Part shown: positions 9,735 through 18,056 of the stretch, piece by piece | How positions within the stretch are numbered: the stretch's first letter is position 1 | How the letters are laid out: every line of letters begins with the position of its first letter | Source of the DNA: Peribacillus kribbensis DSM 17871 | Lineage (GTDB): Bacteria > Bacillota > Bacilli > Bacillales > DSM-1321 | DNA length: 54,339 bases | Direction: 5' to 3' | Assembly: GCF_000430765.1 (NCBI RefSeq) | Contig: NZ_AUMQ01000039.1 | Span: 1 to 54,339, forward strand | Position numbers and translations under genes: made by a program | The notes under the pieces: model-generated | Database searches by the model: none | Told to the model about the DNA's origin: nothing | Seen by the model: the letters and a program-made list of their open reading frames with translations, nothing else

Positions 9735-9857
9735 TATTTGTCTTAATCATATCACTTGGAACGTTTGTTCGCAACTGATAAGCTGCATAATAATTTCGAC
9801 AAATCCCCCTATCCTTCAGCTTTTTATGCATGATTTAGGAAGAATAGAGATAGATAA

Positions 9858-9989
9858 ACTGAAAGGGCCTTTCAAAATGATAACTGGAAAAAGACCGACT
9901 GGAAAAAGTTATATCCGAATATTAAAATACACCCTGAAATAAGCGTTGAGTTTACCCAGCATGGCGTCATTAAGTTAAAAAAATTTTAA
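9858..9989 (+). pseudogene. C-terminal gene remnant, possibly Ger(x)C family
   Basis: An open frame of 43 codons with no start follows an in-frame stop at 9855. It encodes W-K-K-T-D-W-K-K-L-Y-P-N-I-K and then E-F-T-Q-H-G-V-I-K before a stop. The spacing of tryptophans, YP, alternating hydrophobics and a late glycine resembles the C-terminus of Ger(x)C spore-germinant lipoproteins. Nothing of the rest of such a gene is visible upstream. I read it as the tail of a deleted gene; the family call is tentative. Confidence 0.4.
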
Positions 9990-10056
9990 GATTAATGTTT
10001 AGAAGGAGACACAGCGGGAATAAAACCTTTAAAAAAATAAAAATGGAGGGGTAAGT

Positions 10057-10245
10057 ATGGGTACAGCAATCGTAGAAAACACCAAATTATTTGAGTTACA
10101 ATCAGATACTCCACTTCCTAAGGGTTTTTCTTTTCGAGTTAGGGACGATAGGGACGATGTGTATTGGGAAGTAGTGGAACAAATCGGGGAAACAAAATAT
10201 GAATGCCAGATTGCAGGCGTTAATGGATATGGTGTAAATATTTAA
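10057..10245 (+). CDS. small hypothetical protein (62 aa)
   Basis: A 62-residue cytosolic protein, acidic in the middle (RDDRDDVYWEV), with no membrane segment. It has a good ribosome site (TGGAGGGG, seven bases before the ATG) and its own terminator, so it is likely expressed. I do not recognise the family. The two repeated codon pairs for R-D-D are encoded by a short GGGACGATA/GGGACGATG duplication. Confidence 0.6.
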   Translation: MGTAIVENTKLFELQSDTPLPKGFSFRVRDDRDDVYWEVVEQIGETKYECQIAGVNGYGVNI

Positions 10246-10296
10246 AAAAGGTGTTTCTTTTTTTTTGGATATTGCTACTTATAAATGAAACATAAA

Positions 10297-10329
10297 CCTG
10301 GAGGCCTTGAGATGGCCGCCGGGTTTTTT
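10297..10329 (+). terminator. terminator after the 62-aa gene
   Basis: A ten-pair stem (CCTGGAGGCC with GGCCGCCGGG, one mismatch and one wobble) with loop TTGAGAT is followed by six T. Confidence 0.85.
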
Positions 10330-10431
10330 AGTTGTAAATCATCGGATTTTTAAATAAAAGAAAGAATGCAAGGGAGCGGGAATGGGTAGAGGAGAAAGCA
10401 GTGCAAATTTTTACAAAAAGGAGTGGAATAT

Positions 10432-11034
10432 GTGTCTAAAGATTTTTTATCAGCCATAAAGAACAGGCGGTCTTATTATGCATTGAGCAATGAATCTCCT
10501 GTGCCGGACGATCACATTCAGGAAATCATCGAACAGGCTGTGAAGTATACTCCGTCAGCCTTTAATTCCCAGAGTGCAAGGGTGCTGTTATTGCTGGGTG
10601 AGAATCACCAAAAACTATGGAATATTACAAAGGATGTGCTGAAAGCAGTTGTACCTGATGATTCATTCGGAAAGACGGAACAAAAAATAAATGAATCCTT
10701 TAAAAGCGGATATGGCACTATTTTGTTTTTTGAGGACAAACACACGGTAAGGGAGCTTCAGGAGAAATTCGAGCTTTATGCCGAGAAATTCCCGCTCTGG
10801 TCTGAGCAGTCTTCGGGGATGCTGCAGTTCGTCATTTGGACAGCCTTGGAGCTTGAAGGTTTTGGAGCCTCGCTTCAGCATTATAATCCGTTGATCGATG
10901 AGAGGGTGAAAAAGGAGTGGGCCGTGCCGGAAGAGTGGGAGCTTGTTGCCCAGATGCCGTTTGGAAAGCCTGTTTCACAGCCAGGAGAAAAGGAATTTAA
11001 ACCTATTGAAGAGAGAGTCAAGATTTTCAAATAG
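10432..11034 (+). CDS. nitroreductase family protein
   Basis: FMN-dependent oxidoreductase of the nitroreductase fold, 200 residues, cytosolic. The N-terminal NRRSYYAL and the TPSAFNSQSAR motif bind FMN in this family, and GFGASLQHY is the usual C-terminal half motif. It resembles the fungal/bacterial HBN1-like subgroup. Substrate is unknown. I place the start at GTG 10432 because AAAAAGGAG ends eight bases before it; an in-frame GTG at 10423 overlaps that site. Confidence 0.85.
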   Translation: MSKDFLSAIKNRRSYYALSNESPVPDDHIQEIIEQAVKYTPSAFNSQSARVLLLLGENHQKLWNITKDVLKAVVPDDSFGKTEQKINESFKSGYGTILFFEDKHTVRELQEKFELYAEKFPLWSEQSSGMLQFVIWTALELEGFGASLQHYNPLIDERVKKEWAVPEEWELVAQMPFGKPVSQPGEKEFKPIEERVKIFK

Positions 11035-11057
11035 TTCAGCATAGTAAGGAATTAATG

Positions 11058-11080
11058 AGGCCGGTTGTTTCCGGCCTTTA
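11058..11080 (+). terminator. hairpin after nitroreductase gene
   Basis: AGGCCGG pairs perfectly with CCGGCCT around TTGTTT. Only TT-A follows, so termination would be weak without a factor. Confidence 0.5.
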
Positions 11081-11098
11081 GGGGTGAGGTGAAAGAGA

Positions 11099-11173
11099 AT
11101 GGGGATAAAAGAAAGAATCTGGACGAACATGACAATCCCTCAGTGGGAGAGACTATTAGAGGAAGAAGAGTAA
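11099..11173 (+). CDS. possible 24-aa leader-like peptide
   Basis: An ATG with GGGGTGAGGTG upstream opens a 24-codon frame ending in four glutamates. The last codons and the bases after the stop form a perfect 11-pair hairpin (11161-11171 with 11177-11187, loop AAAAA region). A peptide whose stop codon sits inside a strong stem could be a translation-coupled switch, but no T-run follows. It may also be the tail of a decayed gene. The rest of 11035-11430 holds only hairpins and promoters. Confidence 0.3.
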   Translation: MGIKERIWTNMTIPQWERLLEEEE

Positions 11174-11352
11174 AAAACTCTTCTTCCAGCTTCTTAGATA
11201 TTTGGAATGATGCATGCGGGCCTGTCGGGATATCCACAGCCGGTGATCCTTTTGTAATATCCCCATATTGAATGCTGCTTCTAAAAAAATCCTCCTTTTA
11301 CACTCATAAACTGATTAAGAAAGGCAGATAAATGCCGGCCATATAAATTCTC

Positions 11353-11411
11353 TTGACAGAGAACAGAATGGATACATTATAAATTGTATTATCAAACGTT
11401 TAGTATATAAT
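11353..11411 (+). promoter_or_regulatory. tandem SigA promoters for PAS-STAS gene
   Basis: The proximal promoter has -35 TTGTAT (11384-11389), a 16-base spacer and -10 TATAAT (11406-11411). An upstream TTGACA at 11353 has a possible -10 TATAAA at 11378 with a long 19-base spacer. Both point to the gene at 11446. Confidence 0.6.
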
Positions 11412-11445
11412 TATATCGACATAAAGAAAGTTGGTGTTTGTAAAG

Positions 11446-12219
11446 ATGCCTGATGTATTAGCAGCGATGAATACATATGAAGTATTGGATAAAATAGATG
11501 AGAATATTTTTATAGCTGATTCCGAATTCCAGCTGGTATGGGTGAACAAAAAAGCGAAGAGCCTGCTGGAAGTGGTGGGCCCTTATGTCCAGATATCAGA
11601 TCCGGAACACTTTATTGGGATGAATATCACTCATTTTCATTCTGAAAGGCAGAATCGGATACTGGAGGAAGGTCCCTTCCCCCATCGAGCTCAGGTTACG
11701 CTGTTTAACCGATTCAAGGCCAATATACAAGTGGACCTCATACAAAACGGGGAGGACAAGCGGGCAGGTTTTATTCTTACCTGGAATGACGTCACCGAAT
11801 ATGAAGAGGCCATTCAAGAAGGAAAGGAACTGCTGGATGAAATTGATACTCCAATCATAAAAACGGTGCTTGATTCTGTATCCCTTGTACCGATCATGGG
11901 GAAAATGACAGAAGAACGCATGGAAAGCATGCAAAAGAAAATCCTTTTCTATTGTCCGGAGAACCAGATTACAACCATGATCTTTGATTTCAGTTCATTT
12001 CAGCATTCTCTTGATCCATTTGAGGTAACCGGACTTGCAAATCTTGTAAGAGCATTAAAGCTGATGGGTGTGGATCCTATTTTTGTCGGGATCAATGCAC
12101 GTATGGCACAATCGATGACTCAAAAGCAGCTTTGTTTTGGTGTGCCCACTTTTAATTCCTTCCGGCAGGGCATGGGGTACCTTATGGACAAGAACGGCTA
12201 CAAGATTGTGAAGCTGTAA
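11446..12219 (+). CDS. PAS-STAS sensor protein, RsbR-like
   Basis: Cytosolic 257-residue protein with an N-terminal PAS-like sensor (about 10-125) and a C-terminal STAS domain (about 140-255). This is the plan of stressosome RsbR paralogues, which feed SigB or diguanylate cyclase pathways. The threonine in GKMTEERM aligns with RsbR Thr171. At the Thr205 position the sequence reads HSLDPFEV, with proline instead of the phosphorylatable residue. No rsbS, rsbT or sigB is adjacent, so it is an orphan. ATG 11446 is chosen over an in-frame TTG at 11431 because TTGGTG-type spacing suits it; this is not certain. Confidence 0.75.
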   Translation: MPDVLAAMNTYEVLDKIDENIFIADSEFQLVWVNKKAKSLLEVVGPYVQISDPEHFIGMNITHFHSERQNRILEEGPFPHRAQVTLFNRFKANIQVDLIQNGEDKRAGFILTWNDVTEYEEAIQEGKELLDEIDTPIIKTVLDSVSLVPIMGKMTEERMESMQKKILFYCPENQITTMIFDFSSFQHSLDPFEVTGLANLVRALKLMGVDPIFVGINARMAQSMTQKQLCFGVPTFNSFRQGMGYLMDKNGYKIVKL

Positions 12220-12252
12220 GGAAACTTAAGAGAAATAACAACTAACTGCGAA

Positions 12253-12277
12253 TCGGCTCTTCCAGGAGCCGGTTTTT
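12253..12277 (+). terminator. terminator after PAS-STAS gene
   Basis: CGGCTC pairs with GAGCCG around TTCCAG, followed by five T. Confidence 0.8.
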
Positions 12278-12308
12278 GTGAAAGCGAAGAGAAGGGAATG
12301 GTCGCGCA

Positions 12309-13028
12309 TTGATTTATCTTGCAGCTGCCTGCGCAGTAATTCTGTTTATCATGATCTTTTATTCTGTTATTCCTACCCTTGTCATAAGAAAGCTTGAAAT
12401 GGGTATTAAAAAAAGTCTTCCTGGAAGCAAAGGAATTGCCTTGACCTTTGATGATGGCCCCCATCCTGAATATACCGTGAAATTGCTGGATCTGTTAAAA
12501 AAATATAAAGTAAAAGCATCCTTTTTTGTGGTAGGAAGCAAAGCGCAAAGATATCCCAATATCATCAAAAGAATGCATGCTGAAGGGCACACGGTCGGAA
12601 TCCATCATTTTAACCATATTTCAGGCTGGCTGCTTCCTCCCATCAGTCTGAAGATGCAGCTGGATATGACTGAAAAAGCCATTGAAAGAATCACGAAATC
12701 CCAGGTACGGTTTTACAGGCCGCCATGGGGGCATTTTAATCTTTTTACTTTGGTGTTAAGCAGGAAGTACTCGACGGTAATGTGGTCGGGGATTTTTGGA
12801 GATTGGAAAGTAAAGAACCACAAAACCCTGCTTCAAGAAATGAGAAAAGCGACGAAAGATGGCGCCATTTTCCTGCTTCATGATTGCGGAGAAACTTTTG
12901 GTGCCGACAGAGAAGCACCAGGATATATGCTTGAAAGCCTGGAGGTATATCTGGAGGAACAAATTGTGGCAGGTGTTCATTTTGTCACTTTGAAAGATGC
13001 CATACCAACCCAAGAGAGGATTTTATGA
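12309..13028 (+). CDS. membrane-anchored polysaccharide deacetylase
   Basis: NodB-domain carbohydrate esterase (CE4). Residues 1-22 form a membrane anchor. Motif 1 is TFDDGPHPE, with the catalytic base and metal aspartates. Motif 2 is the H-x3-H in HHFNH, motif 3 is RPPWG, and the late motif is LLHDCG. All key residues are present. The likely substrate is peptidoglycan or a wall or lipid-linked glycan. The start is TTG 12309, as no ATG gives an intact N-terminus; the ribosome site (AGAAGGGA) is distant. Its stop overlaps the next start (ATGA), so it is coupled to the DedA gene. Confidence 0.85.
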   Translation: MIYLAAACAVILFIMIFYSVIPTLVIRKLEMGIKKSLPGSKGIALTFDDGPHPEYTVKLLDLLKKYKVKASFFVVGSKAQRYPNIIKRMHAEGHTVGIHHFNHISGWLLPPISLKMQLDMTEKAIERITKSQVRFYRPPWGHFNLFTLVLSRKYSTVMWSGIFGDWKVKNHKTLLQEMRKATKDGAIFLLHDCGETFGADREAPGYMLESLEVYLEEQIVAGVHFVTLKDAIPTQERIL

Positions 13029-13618
13029 GTATAGATACAGTCCTTCATTATTTAAGTGCTTATGGATATCCCATCATTTTTTTATTTTTATTTTGCGGTA
13101 TTGTGGGAATTCCCGCGCCGGAGGAATCCCTGCTATTCTTGATTGGGGTTTTGGTCGGCAGACATCAGCTTTCCTTCGAGATGGCCGCATTGGCCGCAAG
13201 TTCGGGGGCATTTTCTGGAATGCTGGCTGCTTATTTACTGGGAGCGTTTATCGGTCTGCCGTTTGTAAAAAAATACGGCAGGTTCGCCGGGGTTACAGCA
13301 AAACGGTGGGAGAAGGTTCAGGCCAGATATGAAAAAGGTAAAGGGAAGACCATCCTGCTCGGTTTTTATATGCCTGGAATCAGGCAAATCAGTCCGTACT
13401 TTGCGGGGATATCCAGGGTTCCTATAATAAAATTCACAGTCCTTTCACTGGCGGGGACACTGATCTGGACCCTCCCGTTTATAGCTGGCGGCTATTATTT
13501 GGGAAGAGTATTTAATATTGATCCTAAGTATGCCCCTTATTTAGGTCTCCTATTTTTAATCCTTTTTCTCTTGTATTTACTTTTTCGTTATGTGAAAAAG
13601 AAGAGAAAACATAAATGA
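13025..13618 (+). CDS. DedA family membrane protein
   Basis: Integral membrane protein of the DedA/VTT superfamily, 197 residues, whose members include undecaprenyl-phosphate and phospholipid flippases. The N-terminal GIPAPEESLLFLIG motif has the conserved acidic pair, and the RFxPGxRxxxxxxAG motif appears as GFYMPGIRQISPYFAG. The last 25 residues are a basic tail. Starts inside the stop of the deacetylase gene. The pairing suggests envelope lipid or glycan handling. Confidence 0.88.
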   Translation: MSIDTVLHYLSAYGYPIIFLFLFCGIVGIPAPEESLLFLIGVLVGRHQLSFEMAALAASSGAFSGMLAAYLLGAFIGLPFVKKYGRFAGVTAKRWEKVQARYEKGKGKTILLGFYMPGIRQISPYFAGISRVPIIKFTVLSLAGTLIWTLPFIAGGYYLGRVFNIDPKYAPYLGLLFLILFLLYLLFRYVKKKRKHK

Positions 13619-13788
13619 TGGAGTGTATGCCCCTTCCTGAATAACTTCTAAAAAATAGATTAAAAAATGATTAAAAGAGGAGTAAATTTAAAATTTAGTG
13701 ATAAAATTGTAAGAGGGAATAATCATGAATGTTATTTCCATGAAAGTCATCCACGATTGGCATTTTGATAGAATAGGAGATGACATGA

Positions 13789-14952
13789 ATGAAAAAAATC
13801 TTATTTTTACCCCTCTTACAAATGCAATCGGGGCATCATCATGCCGCTGATGCGATTATAGATATATTACAAAAACAGGACCAAGTCCTTATAAAAAAAA
13901 TCGACATCCTGAGCTATACGAGTGCAAAATTAGAAAAGATCGTAGCAGGCGGATATTTAAAATGGATCCGGTATGCTCCCCAAACCTATAACTTCACCTA
14001 TAAAACATTCTTCTGCCGCCAGCCGGGCAAAGAGCAGGGAGTAAAATGGTATCAGCATCTCTTTTTAAAGTCGATGATGCAGCTGCTGGATGAAGAAAAG
14101 CCGGATGCGATCGTCTGCACCCATGGTTTCCCGTCCTTTTTATTAAGCCAGCTGAAAATAAAAGGGAAGTGCCAGATCCCTGTGATTAATGTATATACGG
14201 ATTTCTTTATCAATAAATTCTGGGGCATGGAAGGGATTGATCTTCACTTTCTTCCTACCCAGGAGGAAAAACAAAAACTGGCGAACTGCAAGATTCCTCA
14301 GAAAAAAATGATTGTAACGGGTATTCCTGTGCATGGGGATATAAAAGGATCAAAAAGAAGAAAACGTACGGTCAAGCCTAAAATCCTTGTAGCAGGAGGC
14401 AGCAGCGGTCTTGGAGGAATTTTGGCATTGTCTGATGAGTTAAAGAAATCCCGGGATACCATATACTATGTACTTTGCGGCAAGAACCGAAAACTGTACA
14501 ATAAAATCCTTTCCTGGAAGCTGGACCATATAAAACCTCTGTCATACATTTCCGACAAGCAGGAAATGGACAAGCTCTACAATGAGGTGGATGCCATTAT
14601 TACGAAGCCCGGCGGTGTGACCGTAAGTGAAGCCCTGCACAAAAAACTGCCTATTTTTGTCCATGCGGCCCTTCCTGGACAGGAGGAAATCAACTTAACG
14701 TATTTGCACAAAAAGGGTCTCGTCTTTCCAATTGATGCAGGCACCTCTCTAGAGTTACAGGTCCTTGGCCGCCTTAAGGATGCTGACGCAATGGACCAAT
14801 GGCAGCAGGCCTTAAACACCTATCATAATGGAATGGAAATCGATCAGCGAAAACTGGCTAAACTGATCAGCCAGACCATCATGGAAACCCCGCTCAGCAT
14901 TTCCAGCCTGCAGGCGGTGAAGCCGAAGGTGCTGGATGTGGCAAGAGCTTAG
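13789..14952 (+). CDS. GT28/MGDG-synthase-like glycosyltransferase
   Basis: Glycosyltransferase of 387 residues resembling processive diacylglycerol glucosyltransferases (UgtP) and the Bacillus YkoN group. The N-terminal SGHHHAADAI segment is the acceptor or lipid-binding loop of MGDG synthases. VAGGSSGLGG binds diphosphate, and the C-terminal ITKPGGVTVSEAL is the nucleotide-sugar motif. Sugar donor is probably UDP-linked. AGGAGA precedes the ATG by eight bases. It follows the deacetylase-DedA pair after 170 bases, the same direction, and may act on the same lipid or envelope product. Confidence 0.85.
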   Translation: MKKILFLPLLQMQSGHHHAADAIIDILQKQDQVLIKKIDILSYTSAKLEKIVAGGYLKWIRYAPQTYNFTYKTFFCRQPGKEQGVKWYQHLFLKSMMQLLDEEKPDAIVCTHGFPSFLLSQLKIKGKCQIPVINVYTDFFINKFWGMEGIDLHFLPTQEEKQKLANCKIPQKKMIVTGIPVHGDIKGSKRRKRTVKPKILVAGGSSGLGGILALSDELKKSRDTIYYVLCGKNRKLYNKILSWKLDHIKPLSYISDKQEMDKLYNEVDAIITKPGGVTVSEALHKKLPIFVHAALPGQEEINLTYLHKKGLVFPIDAGTSLELQVLGRLKDADAMDQWQQALNTYHNGMEIDQRKLAKLISQTIMETPLSISSLQAVKPKVLDVARA

Positions 14953-15039
14953 GTATCATTTGCAGCCTTAGAAATGAGGAAATAAGTTCCTTGCTGTTCT
15001 TAACATCGTGAAATGATGGCCGGATTAGCATGGTTATTG

Positions 15040-15066
15040 ATACTCGCCTTAGTAATTAGCGAGTAT
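15040..15066 (+). repeat. inverted repeat after glycosyltransferase gene
   Basis: ATACTCGC (15040-15047) and GCGAGTAT (15059-15066) form a perfect eight-pair stem. No T-run follows. It may protect the mRNA 3' end. Confidence 0.5.
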
Positions 15067-15126
15067 GTTTAAGTACAAATGGTTCGGTCAACGTCCCGCA
15101 AAATGGAATCAGGCCAGTTTTATGCA

Positions 15127-15160
15127 GAGCCCAACACTTTGATGTGGAGGGCTCTTTTTT
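15127..15160 (+). terminator. intrinsic terminator before paa cluster
   Basis: GAGCCC pairs with GGGCTC, with partial inner pairing of AACAC and GTGGA-side bases, followed by six T. It insulates the paa promoter. Confidence 0.8.
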
Positions 15161-15229
15161 ATGGAACAGCCGTTGAAATTTGAAGAAAGGGACTCTCTAG
15201 AGAAGAAGAATAAATTTTCTGAAAAACAA

Positions 15230-15288
15230 TTGACAATTCCAATATCAAAGGGTATGTTTGTTTACATATAACAACTATGCATTGTTAC
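15230..15288 (+). promoter_or_regulatory. paa promoter with candidate operator
   Basis: A SigA-type promoter has -35 TTGACA (15230-15235), a 17-base spacer and -10 TATGTT (15253-15258). Just downstream, over the expected start point, is the inverted repeat TAACAA (15269-15274) and TTGTTA (15282-15287) with seven bases between. The 8-mer GTAACAAT, read on the minus strand at 15281-15288, recurs on the plus strand in front of paaX at 23073-23080. Repression here by PaaX or another local regulator is inferred. Confidence 0.6.
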
Positions 15289-15336
15289 GATTATTTTTCG
15301 TCATATAATTATTTATATAAGACGGGAGGGGAGAAA

Positions 15337-16644
15337 GTGATACTTCATGAATATGAGACGAGGAGCCGTGAGTTTATAGAGGCCGACCAGCTCCGGAAAT
15401 TAACGGGAACCGTCAGGAGGGTATATCAACATGTGCCCTTTTACAGAGAGAGGCTGGAGTCGGGTAGTGTATGCCCGGAGGAATTTGAAAGACGCCCAGA
15501 AATGGAAGCGCTTCCTTTTACCACGAAGGAAGATTTGCGGAGTGCGTATCCGTTTGGGATGCTCGCTGTACCTCGTGAAGAGCTCATAAGGATTCATGCC
15601 TCCTCCGGGACAAGCGGAAAGCCGACAGTTGTGGGCTATACGAGAAAGGATATCGACTTATGGGCCGAAATCACGGCAAGGGCCATTGCTCTCGGAGGAG
15701 GGAAGCCGGGCAGAGTGCTGCATAATGCCTATGGGTATGGGTTGTTTACTGGCGGTCTCGGGCTTCACTATGGAAGTGAAAAACTCGGGATGGGCACGGT
15801 GCCCATTTCTGGTGGAAACACAGAAAGACAGGTCATGCTCATTGAAGATTTTAAGCCTGAGGTGATCTGTGCGACTCCTTCTTACGCCTTGAATATTGCG
15901 GAATGCATGGAGGGGATGGGAAAGGATCCCCGCGAAACTTCGCTCAAATACGGCATTTTTGGAGCGGAACCATGGTCAGAGGAAATGCGGAGAACTCTGG
16001 AGGATAAGCTTGGGATCAAGGCGTGTGATATATATGGATTGAGTGAGGTGATCGGTCCGGGGGTAGCTTCTGAATGCCATGAAGCAAGGAACGGCCTGCA
16101 TATTGCTGAAGATCATTTCTTTGTGGAAGTGATCGACCCTAAGACCTTGAGGCTTGTACCAGAAGGACAGGAAGGAGAGCTGGTTTTTACAAGTCTGACC
16201 AAGGAAGCATTTCCTGTGATAAGGTACAGGACCGGAGATATTGCTTCCATAACGCGGGAAATATGCAGCTGCGGCAGGACCACCCTGAGAATGTCGAGAG
16301 TAAAGGGCAGGATCGATGACATGATCAATATGAACGGAGTTAATGTTTTTCCCTCGCAGATTGAGCACTGCCTGCTGGGAGTCCCCGAGCTCGCTCCTTA
16401 TTATCAAATCCAGGTCTCCCATAAAGGAGCATTAAAATCTCTGGAGCTGCACGTGGAGCTGAATGAAGCTTTTTATTTCGAACAAGACGATGAACCTTCG
16501 CTGATACATAAAATACAATCAAGATTAAAAAGCCATTGTCTGATTACAGTGAATGTAAAAGTACACCCGCCCAAAACGATCGCCAGGTCTGAGGGTAAGG
16601 CGGTACGGTTGATTCATAAAAATAAAGAACCATTGATCACCTAG
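15337..16644 (+). CDS. paaK: phenylacetate-CoA ligase
   Basis: AMP-forming ligase that converts phenylacetate, ATP and CoA to phenylacetyl-CoA, the entry step of the Paa pathway. The adenylation motif SSGTSGKPT is present near residue 88, with YGLSEV and RYRTGD motifs further on. Length 435 residues is normal. I start at GTG 15337, which has GGGAGGGGA six bases upstream; an ATG at 15277 lies inside the putative operator and has no ribosome site. First gene of the operon. Confidence 0.95.
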   Translation: MILHEYETRSREFIEADQLRKLTGTVRRVYQHVPFYRERLESGSVCPEEFERRPEMEALPFTTKEDLRSAYPFGMLAVPREELIRIHASSGTSGKPTVVGYTRKDIDLWAEITARAIALGGGKPGRVLHNAYGYGLFTGGLGLHYGSEKLGMGTVPISGGNTERQVMLIEDFKPEVICATPSYALNIAECMEGMGKDPRETSLKYGIFGAEPWSEEMRRTLEDKLGIKACDIYGLSEVIGPGVASECHEARNGLHIAEDHFFVEVIDPKTLRLVPEGQEGELVFTSLTKEAFPVIRYRTGDIASITREICSCGRTTLRMSRVKGRIDDMINMNGVNVFPSQIEHCLLGVPELAPYYQIQVSHKGALKSLELHVELNEAFYFEQDDEPSLIHKIQSRLKSHCLITVNVKVHPPKTIARSEGKAVRLIHKNKEPLIT

Positions 16645-16669
16645 TACCAAGTTAAAGGAGGATGTCAGC

Positions 16670-17629
16670 ATGGCAGAAACAAGCTCATTCGACTTGCTCC
16701 CTGATGAACAGAGACTAGCCCGCTTTATGGAACGAATCGAGACGGGGGAGAAGATTGAAGCCGATGACTGGATGCCTGAGGATTACAGAATGACACTGAT
16801 CAAGCTGATTTCCATGCATGGAATCAGCGAAATCATGGGGGCGCTTCCGGAAAAAGAGTGGGTGCCCAAAGCCCCTTCTCTGAAAAGGAAGCTGGCCATC
16901 ATGGCAAAGGTGCAGGATGAAATGGGGCACGGACAGCTGCTTCTAAGGGTAGCCGAAGACTTAATGGAGCCTCTTCTAAAGTCAAGGGAGCATATTATTC
17001 AAGATCTTTTATCAGGGAAATTGAAGTTTCATAACGTTTTCCATATGGAAGCTAAAACATGGGGAGACGCCGGGCTTATCGGCTGGCTGGTCGACGGTGC
17101 GGCCATCATTACGCAGACCAATATGCTGAATGCCTCGTACGGTCCTTATGCAAGGGCATTAAAGAGGATCTGTGCCGAAGAGGTATTCCATGCACAGCAC
17201 GGTGAAGCCATCATCATGGCACTGGCCGAAGGGACAGGGAAGCAGAAGGCGATGATCCAGGATTCCATTGACCGCTGGTGGGATGCCCTCCTGATGTTCT
17301 TCGGGCCGGGAGATGCGTCGACAACCGGAACCTCCAAGCAGGACATCACTATGAAATACAAAATCAGGACCAAAACAAACGAAGAACTCCGCCAGGATTT
17401 TTTTTCAAAATACATCCCGAGGGTCCTGTCGCTGGGTTTGAAGCTGCCTGACGAAACGATGCACTTTGATAAAACAGAAGGACTGTGGAAATACCGGCAG
17501 CCTGACTGGAGCCAGTTTAAACAAATCATCAAAAATAACGGGCCAAAGTCCAGGGAAAGGTTAAGGCTGAGAGAGATTTCCTATACCTCGAATAAATGGG
17601 TGTTAGAGGCTCTTAGTGTGAGAGTTTAG
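16670..17629 (+). CDS. paaA: phenylacetyl-CoA epoxidase, catalytic subunit PaaA
   Basis: Di-iron catalytic subunit of the ring 1,2-epoxidase. Ferritin-like helices carry the iron ligands, seen as the E-x2-H type motifs in QDEMGHGQ and AEEVFHAQHGE. The 319-residue length matches PaaA. AAAGGAGG lies nine bases before the ATG. It works with PaaC, PaaB and an electron donor; follows paaK after 25 bases. Confidence 0.96.
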   Translation: MAETSSFDLLPDEQRLARFMERIETGEKIEADDWMPEDYRMTLIKLISMHGISEIMGALPEKEWVPKAPSLKRKLAIMAKVQDEMGHGQLLLRVAEDLMEPLLKSREHIIQDLLSGKLKFHNVFHMEAKTWGDAGLIGWLVDGAAIITQTNMLNASYGPYARALKRICAEEVFHAQHGEAIIMALAEGTGKQKAMIQDSIDRWWDALLMFFGPGDASTTGTSKQDITMKYKIRTKTNEELRQDFFSKYIPRVLSLGLKLPDETMHFDKTEGLWKYRQPDWSQFKQIIKNNGPKSRERLRLREISYTSNKWVLEALSVRV

Positions 17630-17708
17630 CAGAAAGGGCTGGTTTTGCCAGATGGGCGGTGCGCCTTAAACTAGGTCTGGCATCAAGGAGGAAGGGGGCC
17701 GGAAAAAC

Positions 17709-18056
17709 ATGCCGGACAAGGGCTTTTATCAGGAATTTGAAGTATTCAGCAAGCGCAGTGACGCGTCGCCTTTGCAGCATCAATTTTCCCTGCTTGCACC
17801 GAATCATGAGCTTGCACTCGTCATGGCGCAGGAGAATTTTATGAGGCGTGAGCCGGTGAGTGATATCTGGGTCGTAAAACGGGAGGATATCCGGAAAATG
17901 GACCTGGAGGAGAAACAGTCGCTGAAGAGGCTGGATAATAAAGATTACCGGAATACAAAGGGATATGGCTATCTGAAAAAGAAATGGCGCGTGTATGAGC
18001 AGGAGATTCTGGATGAAAGGGAAATTCTGTCCTGGGGAGGGGAGCCGGAAAAGTGA
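17709..18056 (+). CDS. paaB: phenylacetyl-CoA epoxidase subunit PaaB
   Basis: Small structural subunit (115 residues) of the PaaABCE epoxidase. It is recognised by FEVFSKR near the start and the central region that PaaB proteins share, and by position between paaA and paaC. AAGGAGGAAGG precedes the ATG. Its TGA overlaps the GTG of paaC. Confidence 0.93.
   Translation: MPDKGFYQEFEVFSKRSDASPLQHQFSLLAPNHELALVMAQENFMRREPVSDIWVVKREDIRKMDLEEKQSLKRLDNKDYRNTKGYGYLKKKWRVYEQEILDEREILSWGGEPEK

Noticed and set aside
9758-9771. Possible LexA (SOS) box, GAAC-4-GTTC at 9759-9770
   Set aside because: The core matches but the flanking positions and the purine at the centre do not fit the Bacillus consensus, and no SOS-type gene follows.
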